A stretch of DNA of 64,000 nucleotides from Micromonospora sp. HM5-17 (GCF_003762835.1 NZ_RJWA01000011.1:1-64000), one strand, 5' to 3'. Shown: positions 30,960 to 42,257, counted from the stretch's first letter. Made by a program: numbers and translations. The notes: generated by a model from the sequence alone, not told the origin.

Positions 30960-30992
30960 GAATTAATAGTAAAGCTTCCTAAGAGAACGCTT
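30960..30992 (+). promoter_or_regulatory. AT-rich operator-like palindrome upstream of a secreted lyase
   Basis: A short AT-rich stretch with an imperfect palindrome around TAGTAAAGCTTCCTAAG (30967-30983), flanked by TTAATA and GAGAACGCTTC. It resembles TTAGGAAA/TTTCCTAA operators that control secreted polysaccharide-degrading enzymes in actinomycetes through ROK-type repressors. Assignment is inference. Confidence 0.4.
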
Positions 30993-31035
30993 CTGGGTGG
31001 CTCGGTCCGGTTGGTCTTCGAAGCAGGAGGATGCT

Positions 31036-32253
31036 GTGTCCAGGTCACGTCTCGCGGCCAGGCTGCCGGGGCTGGTCGCCCTCGGCGCGATGCTGGCGGC
31101 GGTCGCGGTCGCCGTTCCGTACGGCGGGCCGGGTGCGACGTCCACGGCGCAGGCGGCGCCCGCCACCTTCGCCCACCCTGGCGTGCTGGTCAGCCGTCCA
31201 CAACTCGACTTCGTCCGGTCTCGGGTCAACGCCGGGGCACAGCCCTGGCGCGCTGCCTTCGACCAGATGATGGCGAGCGGGTTCGCCTCGCTGTCCCGGA
31301 CGCCGAAGCCACGGGCGATCGTGGAGTGTGGGTCGTACTCCAACCCCAACAACGGCTGCACGGACGAGCGGCAGGACGCGCTGGCCGCGTACACCATGGC
31401 GTTGGCCTGGTACATCACCCGGGACAGCCGGTACGCGCAGAAGGCCATCGAGATCATGGACGCCTGGTCGGCCGTGATCCAGGACCACACCAACAGCAAC
31501 GCGCCGCTGCAGACCGCCTGGGCCGGCTCGACCTGGCCTCGGGCGGCGGAGATCATCCGCTACACGTACGGTGGCTGGTCGTCGACCGGAATCAACCGCT
31601 TCGCCACCATGCTCCGCACCGTCTACCTGCCGGAGATCATCAACGGCAACCTGACGAGCAACGGCAACTGGGAACTGAGCATGATGGAGGCGGTACTCGG
31701 AATCGCGGTCTTTTTGGAGGACCAGGCGGTCTACGACCGGGCCGTCGCCAGGTTCCGGGACCGGTTGCCCGCCTTCATCTACCTGACCAGTGACGGCGCG
31801 TACCCGCGGGGACCGGTCGGCAGCCACATCGACACCCGGGACGAAATCGTGTCGTACTGGCACAATCAGACAACCTTCGTCGATGGCCTCGCCCAGGAGA
31901 CCTGTCGCGACTTCACCCACACCGGGTACGGCATCGCGGCGATCTCGCACATCGCCGAGACCATGCGACACCAGGGACAGGACATCTACCCGGAGATCCA
32001 GGACCGGTTGCGGCACGCGCTCGGCTTCCACTCCCGGTACGAGTTGGGCGATCCGGTGCCGTCCTGGCTCTGCCGCGGCGCGGTCAACCGTGGGCTCGGC
32101 CCGATCACCGAGGTCGCCTTCAACGCGCTGAGCTTCCGGCGCGGGGTGGCGATGACCCGGACCGGGCAGCTCACCGCGCAGCAGCGGCCGGCCGGCACAA
32201 ACTACCTCTTCGTGGCCTGGGAGACCCTGACCCACGCCAGCAACCCGTACTGA
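31036..32253 (+). CDS. Secreted alginate lyase family protein
   Basis: 405 aa from GTG 31036, with a perfect AGGAGG at 31025-31030. An N-terminal signal peptide (hydrophobic residues ~10-30, Ala-X-Ala cut near STAQAAPA) sends it outside. The mature part follows the alginate lyase (PF05426) pattern with GNWELSMMEA, YWHNQTTFVDGLAQETCRDFTH and AISHIAETM. It likely cleaves a uronic acid polymer by beta-elimination, but the substrate is not shown. Inserted between degV and comEA as an accessory gene. Confidence 0.88.
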   Translation: MSRSRLAARLPGLVALGAMLAAVAVAVPYGGPGATSTAQAAPATFAHPGVLVSRPQLDFVRSRVNAGAQPWRAAFDQMMASGFASLSRTPKPRAIVECGSYSNPNNGCTDERQDALAAYTMALAWYITRDSRYAQKAIEIMDAWSAVIQDHTNSNAPLQTAWAGSTWPRAAEIIRYTYGGWSSTGINRFATMLRTVYLPEIINGNLTSNGNWELSMMEAVLGIAVFLEDQAVYDRAVARFRDRLPAFIYLTSDGAYPRGPVGSHIDTRDEIVSYWHNQTTFVDGLAQETCRDFTHTGYGIAAISHIAETMRHQGQDIYPEIQDRLRHALGFHSRYELGDPVPSWLCRGAVNRGLGPITEVAFNALSFRRGVAMTRTGQLTAQQRPAGTNYLFVAWETLTHASNPY

Positions 32254-32334
32254 GGGCCGGGGCGGACGGCGTACCGGCCCGTCTCCCGGACCGGACCCGG
32301 TGGCCCCGTACCACACGAGGTCATGATCAGGTCG

Positions 32335-32362
32335 TTGTCCACAGGGGTCCCGGTTCTCCACA
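32335..32362 (+). promoter_or_regulatory. Two DnaA-box-like sequences upstream of comEA
   Basis: TTGTCCACA at 32335-32343 matches the DnaA box of high-GC actinomycetes, and TTCTCCACA at 32354-32362 has one mismatch. Both are in the same orientation, 19 bp apart. Confidence 0.4.
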
Positions 32363-32402
32363 GTCGCGTCGGCCGGGCCGCCGCAACCGGGGTCGGGCTG
32401 GT

Positions 32403-32408
32403 TAGCGT
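32403..32408 (+). promoter_or_regulatory. -10 element for a leaderless comEA
   Basis: TAGCGT ends 6 nt before GTG 32415; no ribosome-binding site is seen. Confidence 0.45.
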
Positions 32409-32414
32409 CGCCGC

Positions 32415-33323
32415 GTGTCCGACGACGAGGCGATGGTGCGGGAACGTCTGGTACGGCTGCTCGGCCCGGACGACCGCACCGCACCGATACGACCGGCCAC
32501 CCTGCCACCCGCCGGATCCGGGTCGGGGCGGGTGCCGGCGGCACGTCCGCGGCCGAGGGAGGCCGGACCGCCTTCGAGGTCCGGCCCGCTGACGGAGGTC
32601 GGGTCGCCCGCGGAGCCCGGCCCGTTGGCGGCGGCCGGGTCGGCGGAGCGGACGCGCCCACCGGAGGAGGACGGCGGGCCGGGCCGGTTGGGCGGACCGG
32701 GTCCGTTCGACCCGGGTCGCCGCGGCGTTCGGGCTCTCGCCGTGGTGGCCGCCATCGTGGTGCTCGGCGCGGCGGCCTGGGCCTGGCTGTCCCGTCCCCG
32801 GGCCGAGCCCCTCCCGGAGCCACCGGCGGGCGGGTCGGCGGTGGTCCCCGCCTCGGTCCCGCCCAGCGCCGGGACGGGCTCACCCGAGGTGGTGGTCGCC
32901 GTGGCCGGCCGGGTACGCCGCCCCGGACTGGTGCGGCTGCCCGCCGGCGCCCGGGTCGCCGACGCGCTCGCCGCCGCCGGTGGCGCGCAGCCCGGCGTCG
33001 ACGTCGCGCTGCTGAACCTGGCCCGCAAGGTGACCGACGGTGAACTGATCCTGGTCGGGGTGACCCCGCCGCCGGGTGCGGCCCCGCCCGGCGTCGCAGC
33101 CGGCGGCGGCACCGTCGCGCCAGGCACCGGCGGAAAGGTCAACCTCAACACCGCCACCGTGGCCCAACTCGATGCCCTGCCCGGGGTGGGGCCGGTGCTC
33201 GCCCAACGCATCGTCGAGCACCGCGAACGGATCGGCGGCTTCCGCTCGGTGAGCGACCTGCGGCAGGTGAACGGCATCGGCGACGCCCGGTACGAGGAAC
33301 TGAAGGATCTGGTGACGGTGTGA
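32415..33323 (+). CDS. comEA: ComEA family DNA-binding helix-hairpin-helix protein
   Basis: 302 aa from GTG 32415. The cytoplasmic, Pro/Gly/Arg-rich N-terminus (about 1-105) is followed by a membrane segment (ALAVVAAIVVLGAAAWAWL) and an SLBB-like domain (VVVAVAGRVRRPGLVRL). The C-terminal ~60 residues carry two helix-hairpin-helix motifs (LNTATVAQLDALPGVGPVLA and ISDLRQVNGIGDARYEEL region). It binds DNA outside the membrane during uptake. It overlaps comEC by 4 bp (GTGA), so they form one operon. Confidence 0.93.
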   Translation: MSDDEAMVRERLVRLLGPDDRTAPIRPATLPPAGSGSGRVPAARPRPREAGPPSRSGPLTEVGSPAEPGPLAAAGSAERTRPPEEDGGPGRLGGPGPFDPGRRGVRALAVVAAIVVLGAAAWAWLSRPRAEPLPEPPAGGSAVVPASVPPSAGTGSPEVVVAVAGRVRRPGLVRLPAGARVADALAAAGGAQPGVDVALLNLARKVTDGELILVGVTPPPGAAPPGVAAGGGTVAPGTGGKVNLNTATVAQLDALPGVGPVLAQRIVEHRERIGGFRSVSDLRQVNGIGDARYEELKDLVTV

Positions 33324-35941
33324 ACACCGACCGGCTTCGCCCGTACCGGCTGGGTTCCCTCCTCACCCGACTCCGGACGGGCCGGTCCGGACCGCCGGCC
33401 GCGGTCACCTCGCACCGACGGTGTGTCCTCTCCGACCGGCCCTCGCCCGCCGGGGCCGCCGGATGGAACGCTGAGGCCACCGACCGGGAGGGTGAGGCCA
33501 CCGGCCGCGGTGGTGAGGTCTCCGACCGACATGGTGCGGGCTTCGGGCGGGGCGTGGAGCAGGACCCGGACGGTGACCGTCGGGTCCCGCCCGACCTGCG
33601 GCTGGTGGGGCTGGCCGTCGGTGCCTGGCTTTCCGCGTTGGCCGGTCTCCGACTTCCGACCGGGGTGGTGCTGCTGGTCGCGACGCTCGCCGCCGTGGCC
33701 GCGGCGGTGCTCGGGTACCGGCTCGTCCAGCGACCGGTGTTCGCCCTGGCCGGGCCCGGTCGGGTCATGGTCACGGTGCTGCTCGGGGTCCTCTGCGGCA
33801 GTGTCGCCACCGCCGTGCAGCTCGGCGTCCGGGACGCCGGCCCGATTCGTGACCTGGCCGACTCGCGGTCCCGCGTCACCGCCGAACTGGTGGTCCGGGA
33901 CGACCCGCGGACCCTCGCCGGAGTGGCTGGTCGACCGGCGAGGTACCTGCTGTCGGCCCGGCTCCGCTGGCTGGCGGGTCCGGACCAGACACGACGCCAC
34001 GTACCGGCCCGGATCCTGGTGCTGGCCGGCGATCCGGCGTGGCGGCACCTGCTGCCCGGGCAGCGGCTCACCACCAGCGGTCGGCTCGGCGCGGCACGCG
34101 GCGGGGATCTCACCGCGGCCGTGCTGACGGTCGACACCCCGCCGGTGCTGCGGGGCCGGCCGTCCTGGGCCCAACGGCTGGCGGGTACGCTCCGCGCCGG
34201 GTTGCAGCAGGCCTGCGCCCCGTTGCCCCGGGAGCCGGGCGGCCTGCTCCCCGGGCTGGTCGTCGGGGACACCAGCCGGTTGGAGCCGGCGGTCGAGGCC
34301 GACTTCCGGACGACCGGGATGACCCACCTGACGGCGGTGTCCGGCTCCAACGTGGCGATCGTCGTCGGCGCCGTGCTGCTGCTGGCCCGCTGGGCTCGGG
34401 CCGGGCCGTGGCTCGCCGCGCTGCTCTGCGCGGTGGCGTTGCTCGGTTTCGTCATCCTGGCCAGGCCGTCGCCGAGCGTCGTACGTGCCGGCACGATGGG
34501 CGCGATCGGCCTGGTCGCGCTGGCCGTCGGACGTCCCCGAGCGGCGCTGCCGGCACTGGCCGGGGCGGTCACGGTGCTGGTCGTGATCGACCCGGAGCTG
34601 GCCGGCGACGCCGGATTCGCCCTATCGGTGCTCGCCACCGGCGGCCTGCTGCTGCTCGCTCCCCGCTGGCGGGACGCGTTGCGCCGCCGGCATGTCCCGG
34701 CCGGCCTCGCCGAGGCGTTGGCGATCCCGGCCGCGGCGCAGCTCGCCTGCGCGCCGGTGCTGGCCGGGCTCTCGGGGACGGTCAGCCTCGTGGCCGTGCC
34801 GGCGAACCTCCTGGCGGTCCCGGCGGTGGCCCCGGCCACGGTGCTCGGGGTGGTGGCCGCGGTGCTCTCGCCGGTCTGGCCGGCAGGCGCGCAGGCGATC
34901 GCCTGGCTGGGGCACTGGCCCGCCTGGTGGCTGGTCCTGGTGGCCCGCCACGGCGCGCGGTTGCCGGCCGGCACCCTGCCCTGGCCGGACGGTGTGGCCG
35001 GCGGTGTGCTGCTCGCCGCGCTGACCGTCGTCCTGCTGGTCGCCGGCCGGCACCCGGTCGTCCGTCGCCTCGTCGCGGTTGTCACCGCCGCCGTGGTCGT
35101 CGGCGCGCTCCCGGTGCGGCTGGTCGCCACCGGCTGGCCGCCGCCGGGCTGGGTCGTGGTCGCCTGCGCGGTGGGTCAGGGCGACACCCTGGTCCTGCCC
35201 GTCGGCCCCGGGCGGGCGGTCGTGGTGGACGCCGGCCCCGATCCGACCCCCGTCGACCGCTGTCTGCGCCGGCTCGGGATCCGTACGGTGCCGTTGCTGG
35301 TGGTCAGCCACTTCCACGCCGACCACGTCGGGGGCCTGGACGGCGTGTTCCGAGAACGGACGGTCGGGGTCGTGCTGGTGCCGCCGTGGCCGGACCCGGC
35401 GGAGGCGCGCGAAGCCGTCCAACGGGCCGCCGCCGCGCACCGGGTACCGGTCACGGAGATCGGTCCCGGTTGGAGCCACACCACCGGTGCGGTGCTGCTG
35501 ACCGCCCTGGGCCCGCCCTACCCGATGCGGGGCACCCGCTCCGACCCGAACAACAACTCGCTGGTCATCCGGGCCGAGGTGGCCGGGGTCGGCATCCTGC
35601 TGACGGGCGACGCGGAAACCGAGGAGCAGCGGGCACTGCTCGACCGGGTCCCACCCGGGTCACTCCGTGCCGACGTCCTGAAGCTGCCGCACCACGGCTC
35701 GGCGTACCAGGAGTGGTCCTTTCTCGGGGCGGTGGATCCGGCCGTGGCGCTGGTTCCGGTCGGCGTCGGCAACGGGTACGGTCACCCGAACCCCGGGGTG
35801 CTGGATCGGCTGGCCCGCGCCGGCGTACGGGTGCTGCGGACCGACCGGGATGGTGACCTGGCGGTGGTGCGCGATGGACGGGGTCGGCTCGCGGTGGCGG
35901 TCCGTGGCCTGCCGCCCGGCGAGGGCCGGGGAGACCGCTGA
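33320..35941 (+). CDS. comEC: ComEC/Rec2 family competence channel protein
   Basis: 873 aa from GTG 33320, overlapping comEA. An N-terminal soluble region, two to three membrane helices and a DUF4131-type region come first, then the competence domain with many membrane segments (about 340-610). A C-terminal metallo-beta-lactamase-like domain begins near residue 610 and keeps the HFHADH metal motif. The family forms the channel for single-stranded DNA entry. Full length, so it is presumably functional. No pilin or comFA/comGA genes are in the window. Confidence 0.93.
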   Translation: MNTDRLRPYRLGSLLTRLRTGRSGPPAAVTSHRRCVLSDRPSPAGAAGWNAEATDREGEATGRGGEVSDRHGAGFGRGVEQDPDGDRRVPPDLRLVGLAVGAWLSALAGLRLPTGVVLLVATLAAVAAAVLGYRLVQRPVFALAGPGRVMVTVLLGVLCGSVATAVQLGVRDAGPIRDLADSRSRVTAELVVRDDPRTLAGVAGRPARYLLSARLRWLAGPDQTRRHVPARILVLAGDPAWRHLLPGQRLTTSGRLGAARGGDLTAAVLTVDTPPVLRGRPSWAQRLAGTLRAGLQQACAPLPREPGGLLPGLVVGDTSRLEPAVEADFRTTGMTHLTAVSGSNVAIVVGAVLLLARWARAGPWLAALLCAVALLGFVILARPSPSVVRAGTMGAIGLVALAVGRPRAALPALAGAVTVLVVIDPELAGDAGFALSVLATGGLLLLAPRWRDALRRRHVPAGLAEALAIPAAAQLACAPVLAGLSGTVSLVAVPANLLAVPAVAPATVLGVVAAVLSPVWPAGAQAIAWLGHWPAWWLVLVARHGARLPAGTLPWPDGVAGGVLLAALTVVLLVAGRHPVVRRLVAVVTAAVVVGALPVRLVATGWPPPGWVVVACAVGQGDTLVLPVGPGRAVVVDAGPDPTPVDRCLRRLGIRTVPLLVVSHFHADHVGGLDGVFRERTVGVVLVPPWPDPAEAREAVQRAAAAHRVPVTEIGPGWSHTTGAVLLTALGPPYPMRGTRSDPNNNSLVIRAEVAGVGILLTGDAETEEQRALLDRVPPGSLRADVLKLPHHGSAYQEWSFLGAVDPAVALVPVGVGNGYGHPNPGVLDRLARAGVRVLRTDRDGDLAVVRDGRGRLAVAVRGLPPGEGRGDR

Positions 35942-36059
35942 GGAGTGCATCCCGGTACGGCGGGCCGCCCGGGGACCATGGCGTCGACCCGCGCGGGCCG
36001 CGATCCGGCCGGCCGTGGTGGCGGGCGGGGCAGGCCACGGACAGGGATGACGGGAAGGT

Positions 36060-36085
36060 GATATGACTGAATTAAAATAAATGTC
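36060..36085. other. Short AT-rich island before holA
   Basis: The stretch around 36062-36085 (TATGACTGAATTAAAATAAATG) is very AT-rich for this genome. It lies in the 228-bp gap between comEC and holA. It may be a promoter or a relic of an insertion; nothing more can be said. Confidence 0.4.
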
Positions 36086-36169
36086 TGGATTTGCGCTAAG
36101 TGCGGGGTCAGCCGCAGCCAGCCAGGTGACCAGGCCCGACACGCCCGCGTCGCGTGCGACGATGACCAC

Positions 36170-37144
36170 GTGACCGCCGTCGACCTCGCTCCCGTCCTGC
36201 TCGTCCTCGGTGACGAGGAACTGCTCGTCACCCGCGCGATCACCGGTGCCGTCGCGGCAGCCCGGGCCGCCGATCCGGACGTCGATGTCCACGACCACGA
36301 GGCAGGGGCGTTGAGCCCCGGGGAGATCGCCGAGCTCCTCGGCCCCTCCCTGTTCGGCGGCCGGCGGGTGCTGATCGTCCGGTCCGGACAGGACGCCCGC
36401 AAGGACCTGGTGGCGGAGCTGCTGGCGTACGCGAAGAATCCCGACCCCGAGGTGCACCTGGTGGTGGCGCACGCGGGCGGGGCGAAGGGCAAGGCGTTCG
36501 CCGACGGCCTGCGGGCGGCGGGCGCGGTGGTCGTACCGGCGGCCAGGCTCAAGGGACACCGCGAACGGGTGGCGTTCGTCCGCGACGAGATCCGCCACGG
36601 TGGCGGGCGGTGCACCGAGGAGGCGGCCGAGGCCCTGATCGCGGCCGTCGGCACCGACCTGCGCGACCTCGCCTCCGCGTGTTCCCAGCTCCTGGCCGAT
36701 ACGGACGGCCGGATCGGCGTCGACACGGTGGCGCGGTACTACCGGGGCCGGGCCGAGGTGAGCGGGTTCACGGTGGCGGACGCGGCGATGGCCGGGGACG
36801 TCCCGGGCGCGCTGGAGGCGTTGCGCTGGGCCCTGCACGTCGGGGTCGACCCGGTGCCGATCGCCGACGCGATCGCCGACGGAGTCCGGACCGTGGCCCG
36901 GGTCAGCGCCGCGGGTCGGGGCAACGCGTACCAGCTGGCGAGCAGCCTCGGCATGCCGGCATGGAAGATCGAGAAGGCACAGCGGATGGGGCGCGGCTGG
37001 ACCCCGGAGGCCCTGGCCGACGCGATGTCCGTCGCGGCCGAGTGCAACGCCGCGGTCAAGGGCGGTGCCGAGGACCGGGGCTACGCCCTTGAGCGTGCCG
37101 TGGTCGCCGTTGCGGCGGCCCGGAGAGCGAGCGGGCAACGATGA
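36170..37144 (+). CDS. holA: DNA polymerase III delta subunit
   Basis: 324 aa from GTG 36170. Loads the beta clamp onto primed DNA. The family pattern is visible in VLLVLGDEELLVTRAI at the N-terminus, DPDVDVHDHEAG, PSLFGGRRVLIVRS and the C-terminal helical domain (GRGWTPEALADAM). Like other delta subunits it lacks a working P-loop. GACGAT, 6 nt before GTG 36170, could be a weak -10 of a leaderless transcript. The stop overlaps the next gene (ATGA). Confidence 0.93.
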   Translation: MTAVDLAPVLLVLGDEELLVTRAITGAVAAARAADPDVDVHDHEAGALSPGEIAELLGPSLFGGRRVLIVRSGQDARKDLVAELLAYAKNPDPEVHLVVAHAGGAKGKAFADGLRAAGAVVVPAARLKGHRERVAFVRDEIRHGGGRCTEEAAEALIAAVGTDLRDLASACSQLLADTDGRIGVDTVARYYRGRAEVSGFTVADAAMAGDVPGALEALRWALHVGVDPVPIADAIADGVRTVARVSAAGRGNAYQLASSLGMPAWKIEKAQRMGRGWTPEALADAMSVAAECNAAVKGGAEDRGYALERAVVAVAAARRASGQR

Positions 37145-38421
37145 CCGGGGCGGTGGCCCTGTCCGCCGAGGAGGAGCGGTTACGCCCGCTCTACGCCCGC
37201 GTGCTCCGGCTGCGCCACGTGGACCCGGGCGGGGTCCTCTGCTTCGTCTACTTCGAGGGCATGGTGTCGCTCGGGCTGCTTCTCGCCCTGGCCGAGCTGG
37301 TGCGCTGGTGGGAGGTGCTGCTCCTGCCGGCATGCGTGGCGGGCATGGTGAAGGCCAACGACCTCGTGGCCGCCGCGGTGGCCCGCTCCGCCGCCCGGGT
37401 GCCCGCGCAGGAGCGTGACCGCTTCCGCCGCGAGTTGCAACCCGTGATCGGCCGGGCCAGTGTGCCCCGGGCGTCGCTCGTCGACCCGGCTCTCCACGCC
37501 CGGACCGACGCGCTCACCCGAGGTGCGGCCCCGGTCGCGGCGTCGCCACCAGCGGCCTCGGGGACGGTGCCACCAGCAGCGTCGCCAGCGGCTTCGGGCG
37601 CGGTGCCACCAGCGGCCCTCGGCGCAGCGTCGCCAACAAACCCGGCCAGTATCCCGCCAGCCGGCCCGGTCAGTGTCCCGCCAGTGAGCCCGGCCCGCGC
37701 TGTGCCGGTCGGCCCAGCCCGTGCCGTGGTGCCTGCCCCCGCCACCACCCGGGCCGACGTCTCGTCGGGCTCCGCCGTCCCCGTGCCCGGTCAGGCCGGC
37801 GTCCCGGTGCCCGTCGCGGGCGTCGTTCCCGTACGCCCAGGTGGGGTGGGCGGCGTTGTCCGGCGTTCGGCCGGGTCGGGGCGGTGGACCGTCGGGTCCG
37901 GACGGGGGACGGGGTCCGGCCGGCGCTTCGCCTGGTCCGGCTGGAGCGGCGGCCTCGGGTCTGGCGTACGGGAGATCGGCGGCCGGCTCGTGGCCCGGCT
38001 CGTTCCGGCGGGGCGCCCGTTGAGCATGACCGCGATGGTTCGGGCCCGGCTCGAGGCGGGCGCGCGGCCCTGGCCGGAACCGGAGCAGGAGCCCCGGCCG
38101 GATCTCGGTCTCGCGGAACGACTCCGGGGCGGCGCGCCCGGTCCGTCGCCGCTGACGGTCAGCCGCATGGCCTCGGGCCTGCCCGTCTGGCGTCACCCGT
38201 CCCTGCGGAGCGCGGCGCGGGCCGCTGCGGCGCCGAAGGCCACTGATTCGGGCGTGGGGTGGCCGGATACGGTTGAGCCGCCGCGCCGCCAGATCGGGGC
38301 GGACCCCGCATCGACCGCCGCCCGCCCGCGCAACGACCGCCGGGTCGAACGGCCGGCCCGCCGTTGGACCGTCCGACCGGTCGACAGCGCCCGCCAGTCG
38401 GCCGTCCGCCGCTACGAGTAG
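37141..38421 (+). CDS. Membrane protein with long low-complexity tail, unknown function
   Basis: 426 aa from ATG 37141, overlapping the holA stop by 4 bp. Residues ~35-78 hold two hydrophobic segments (FVYFEGMVSLGLLLALAELV and VLLLPACVAGMV region). The rest is Ala/Pro/Val/Thr-rich repeats (PPAASPAASG types), an Arg/Gly-rich stretch and a basic C-terminus (RRWTVRPVDSARQSAVRRYE). I do not recognise the family. Its coupling to holA is the only functional clue and may be coincidental. Confidence 0.65.
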   Translation: MTGAVALSAEEERLRPLYARVLRLRHVDPGGVLCFVYFEGMVSLGLLLALAELVRWWEVLLLPACVAGMVKANDLVAAAVARSAARVPAQERDRFRRELQPVIGRASVPRASLVDPALHARTDALTRGAAPVAASPPAASGTVPPAASPAASGAVPPAALGAASPTNPASIPPAGPVSVPPVSPARAVPVGPARAVVPAPATTRADVSSGSAVPVPGQAGVPVPVAGVVPVRPGGVGGVVRRSAGSGRWTVGSGRGTGSGRRFAWSGWSGGLGSGVREIGGRLVARLVPAGRPLSMTAMVRARLEAGARPWPEPEQEPRPDLGLAERLRGGAPGPSPLTVSRMASGLPVWRHPSLRSAARAAAAPKATDSGVGWPDTVEPPRRQIGADPASTAARPRNDRRVERPARRWTVRPVDSARQSAVRRYE

Positions 38422-38502
38422 ACGGGGGACGAGCCACACACCGGTCAGGGAAGGCGCCGCACATCGCCGGTACGGACGACCGCGACGGCTACGGCGGACA
38501 GC

Positions 38503-38539
38503 ACGATGGCCCCGAGCCGACCGGCCACGGGGCCATCGT
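38503..38539 (-). terminator. Hairpin terminating rpsT
   Basis: Perfect 11-bp inverted repeat ACGATGGCCCC (38503-38513) with GGGGCCATCGT (38529-38539), 15-nt loop, 19 bp after the rpsT stop on the minus strand. Also downstream of the convergent gene that ends at 38421. Confidence 0.6.
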
Positions 38540-38557
38540 CAGGTGTCTACGGATGCG

Positions 38558-38824
38558 TCAGGCGGAAAGCGACTGCAGCCGCTTGGCGATCGCCGACTTG
38601 CGGTTCGCCGCCTGGTTCCGGTGGATAACGCCCTTGCTGACCGCCTTGTCAAGCTTGCGCGAGGCGTCCCGCATCAGCTCGGTGGCCTTGGCGGTATCTC
38701 CGCTGTCAGCCGCCTCGTGGAACTTGCGGATGGCAGTCTTGAGCGACGACTTGACCGACTTGTTGCGCAGCCGGCGCTTCTCGTTCTGCCGGTTGCGCTT
38801 GATCTGGGACTTGATGTTCGCCAC
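38558..38824 (-). CDS. rpsT: Small-subunit ribosomal protein S20
   Basis: 88 aa from GTG 38824; an ORF could extend farther upstream but conserved bS20 begins (M)[10 protein letters not shown]. Blocks [19 protein letters not shown] and [19 protein letters not shown] are diagnostic. Helical protein that binds 16S rRNA of the 30S subunit. Monocistronic and opposite in direction to holA and the gene after it; its hairpin terminator is at 38503-38539. Confidence 0.97.
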   Translation of the reverse strand: MANIKSQIKRNRQNEKRRLRNKSVKSSLKTAIRKFHEAADSGDTAKATELMRDASRKLDKAVSKGVIHRNQAANRKSAIAKRLQSLSA

Positions 38825-39148
38825 GCGACAGCCTCGTCCTGGGTAGCTAGCTTCAGTCTGGTAGCTAGGGTTTCCGGTTGCTTCGATGCGCGCGGGCGAC
38901 GACGCACGCCACGATGCTGCCGTGTCGGCACGCGCGAAGAGCAACATTACCAGCTGAGCACGTCCCAGGCCAACGTGGCGGCCGGTCCCGGCCGGCCGTA
39001 CCAGCCCGTCGGGTCGGGGCCATCCGACCGGTCGCCGGGGAGGTCGGATCGTGGTCGCCGGACCGGCGCCGTCGGTCGTCCAGTCGTCCGGGCGGGCCGG
39101 GCAGTCACCCCCAACGTAGCCACCCCAACGCGGTCATCCTCAACGCGG
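38825..39148. other. 324-bp gap between rpsT and an APH-type gene, no gene seen
   Basis: Holds the rpsT promoter region. Two copies of GGTAGCTAG (38842-38850 and 38860-38868), 18 bp apart, lie 18-44 bp upstream of the rpsT start and could be a regulatory element. A run of short CCAACGCGGTCA-like repeats is at about 39111-39160, overlapping the end of the APH-type gene. Confidence 0.4.
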
Positions 39149-40129
39149 TCACCCCCAACGGCGACGGGCGGCGAGCCAGGCCAACGCCATCTCACCGCTC
39201 CACCGCTGGTGGGCGCGTAGGTGCGGCGAGCCCGTACTCGGACTGGCCCCGTGGACGAGCCAGTACCCCGCGAGCGCGGCGAGAGCGGCGTCCAGCCCGT
39301 CGTGGGGCGCGGTCCGGGCCGCCGGGTGACGGTCGAAAAGTCGGTCCGCCGGCAGCCCGCTCGCGTACGCGGTGACCAGCAGGCCGGCCAGGTCGAACCA
39401 GGCGGGCCCGAAGCAGAGCCAGGTCCAGTCGCAGAGCCAGGCGGTGCCGGTGGCGTCGACGAGCACGTTGTCGACCCGTAGGTCTCCGTGGATCATCGAC
39501 GTGCTCTCGGCGTACCCGGGAAGCCGGGCCTCCAGTGCGGCCAGCTCGGGCAGTCGGTCCCGGGCGACCGCGGGGAGGTTCGGCACCGTCTCCCGACCGG
39601 TGGCCAGCTCGCCCCACCAGGCGAGGTCGGCCCGGGCCAGGTCGGCGAGGCGCGGGCTGCCGAGGGCGACGAGTTCGGCCGGAGGGTCGCGCAGCGCGTC
39701 GGCGACCGTGGCGTACGTCGCGAGGGTCGCCTCCAGGTCGCCGAGGGACCACGGGAGTCCGGGCATCCGTCCCTCGATGGCGTCCAGACAGACCACGAAG
39801 TAACCGGCGGCGGTGAGCGTCCAGCGCGGCCGGGCGACGGGCAGCCCCGCCGGGAGCGCGGCGGTGATCGCCACCTCCCGGGCGTACCAGTCGCTCAGGT
39901 GTCGCTGGTCGACCAGGGAGGCGGCCTTGACGAACACCCGGTCCCCGGCCGCCGTCTGGACCACCCCGGCGAACCCTCGGGTGAACCCGCCGCCCGCCGT
40001 GGCGGCCCAGGTGACGCGGGAGCCCAGTCGGGCGTTGATGGCGGCGCGGAGGTCGGCGGGAAGATCGGCCCAGCCGGGCCGTACGGCGGTCGCGTCGTAC
40101 GGCCGCGGGGGTACCGAGATGACGGCCAT
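39149..40129 (-). CDS. Aminoglycoside phosphotransferase (APH) fold kinase
   Basis: 326 aa from ATG 40129. The kinase motifs are in place: nucleotide-binding Lys in VFVKAAS (about residue 68), the catalytic loop HGDLRVDN at 214-221 (D216, N221), and the metal-binding D234 (LCDWTW). The family phosphorylates a hydroxyl on a small molecule; antibiotic specificity cannot be inferred, and most chromosomal members are not resistance genes. It stands alone, divergent from lepA. Confidence 0.88.
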   Translation of the reverse strand: MAVISVPPRPYDATAVRPGWADLPADLRAAINARLGSRVTWAATAGGGFTRGFAGVVQTAAGDRVFVKAASLVDQRHLSDWYAREVAITAALPAGLPVARPRWTLTAAGYFVVCLDAIEGRMPGLPWSLGDLEATLATYATVADALRDPPAELVALGSPRLADLARADLAWWGELATGRETVPNLPAVARDRLPELAALEARLPGYAESTSMIHGDLRVDNVLVDATGTAWLCDWTWLCFGPAWFDLAGLLVTAYASGLPADRLFDRHPAARTAPHDGLDAALAALAGYWLVHGASPSTGSPHLRAHQRWSGEMALAWLAARRRWG

Positions 40130-40373
40130 GACCTCCAGTCTGCCCTGGTCGGACGGGCGGTCCCGGACTCGTGGTCACCGGGCGCGTCGCTGTCGGAGCG
40201 GCCCGGCGCGGCGCCCCGGATCGGTGGTCGGGCGCCGGCGTGGCGGTAAGACGAGTGGCGCCGCACCGGCCGGTGGTGGGCGGGTGAAGATCCGGCGGGC
40301 TCGGCCGGGTGCCCCCGGGCGGCATGGGAAAATAGAAGGCCCGACAGTAGCCAGCCAAGCAGAACGGACCGAC

Positions 40374-42253
<1,880 letters not shown>

Positions 42254-42257
<4 letters not shown>

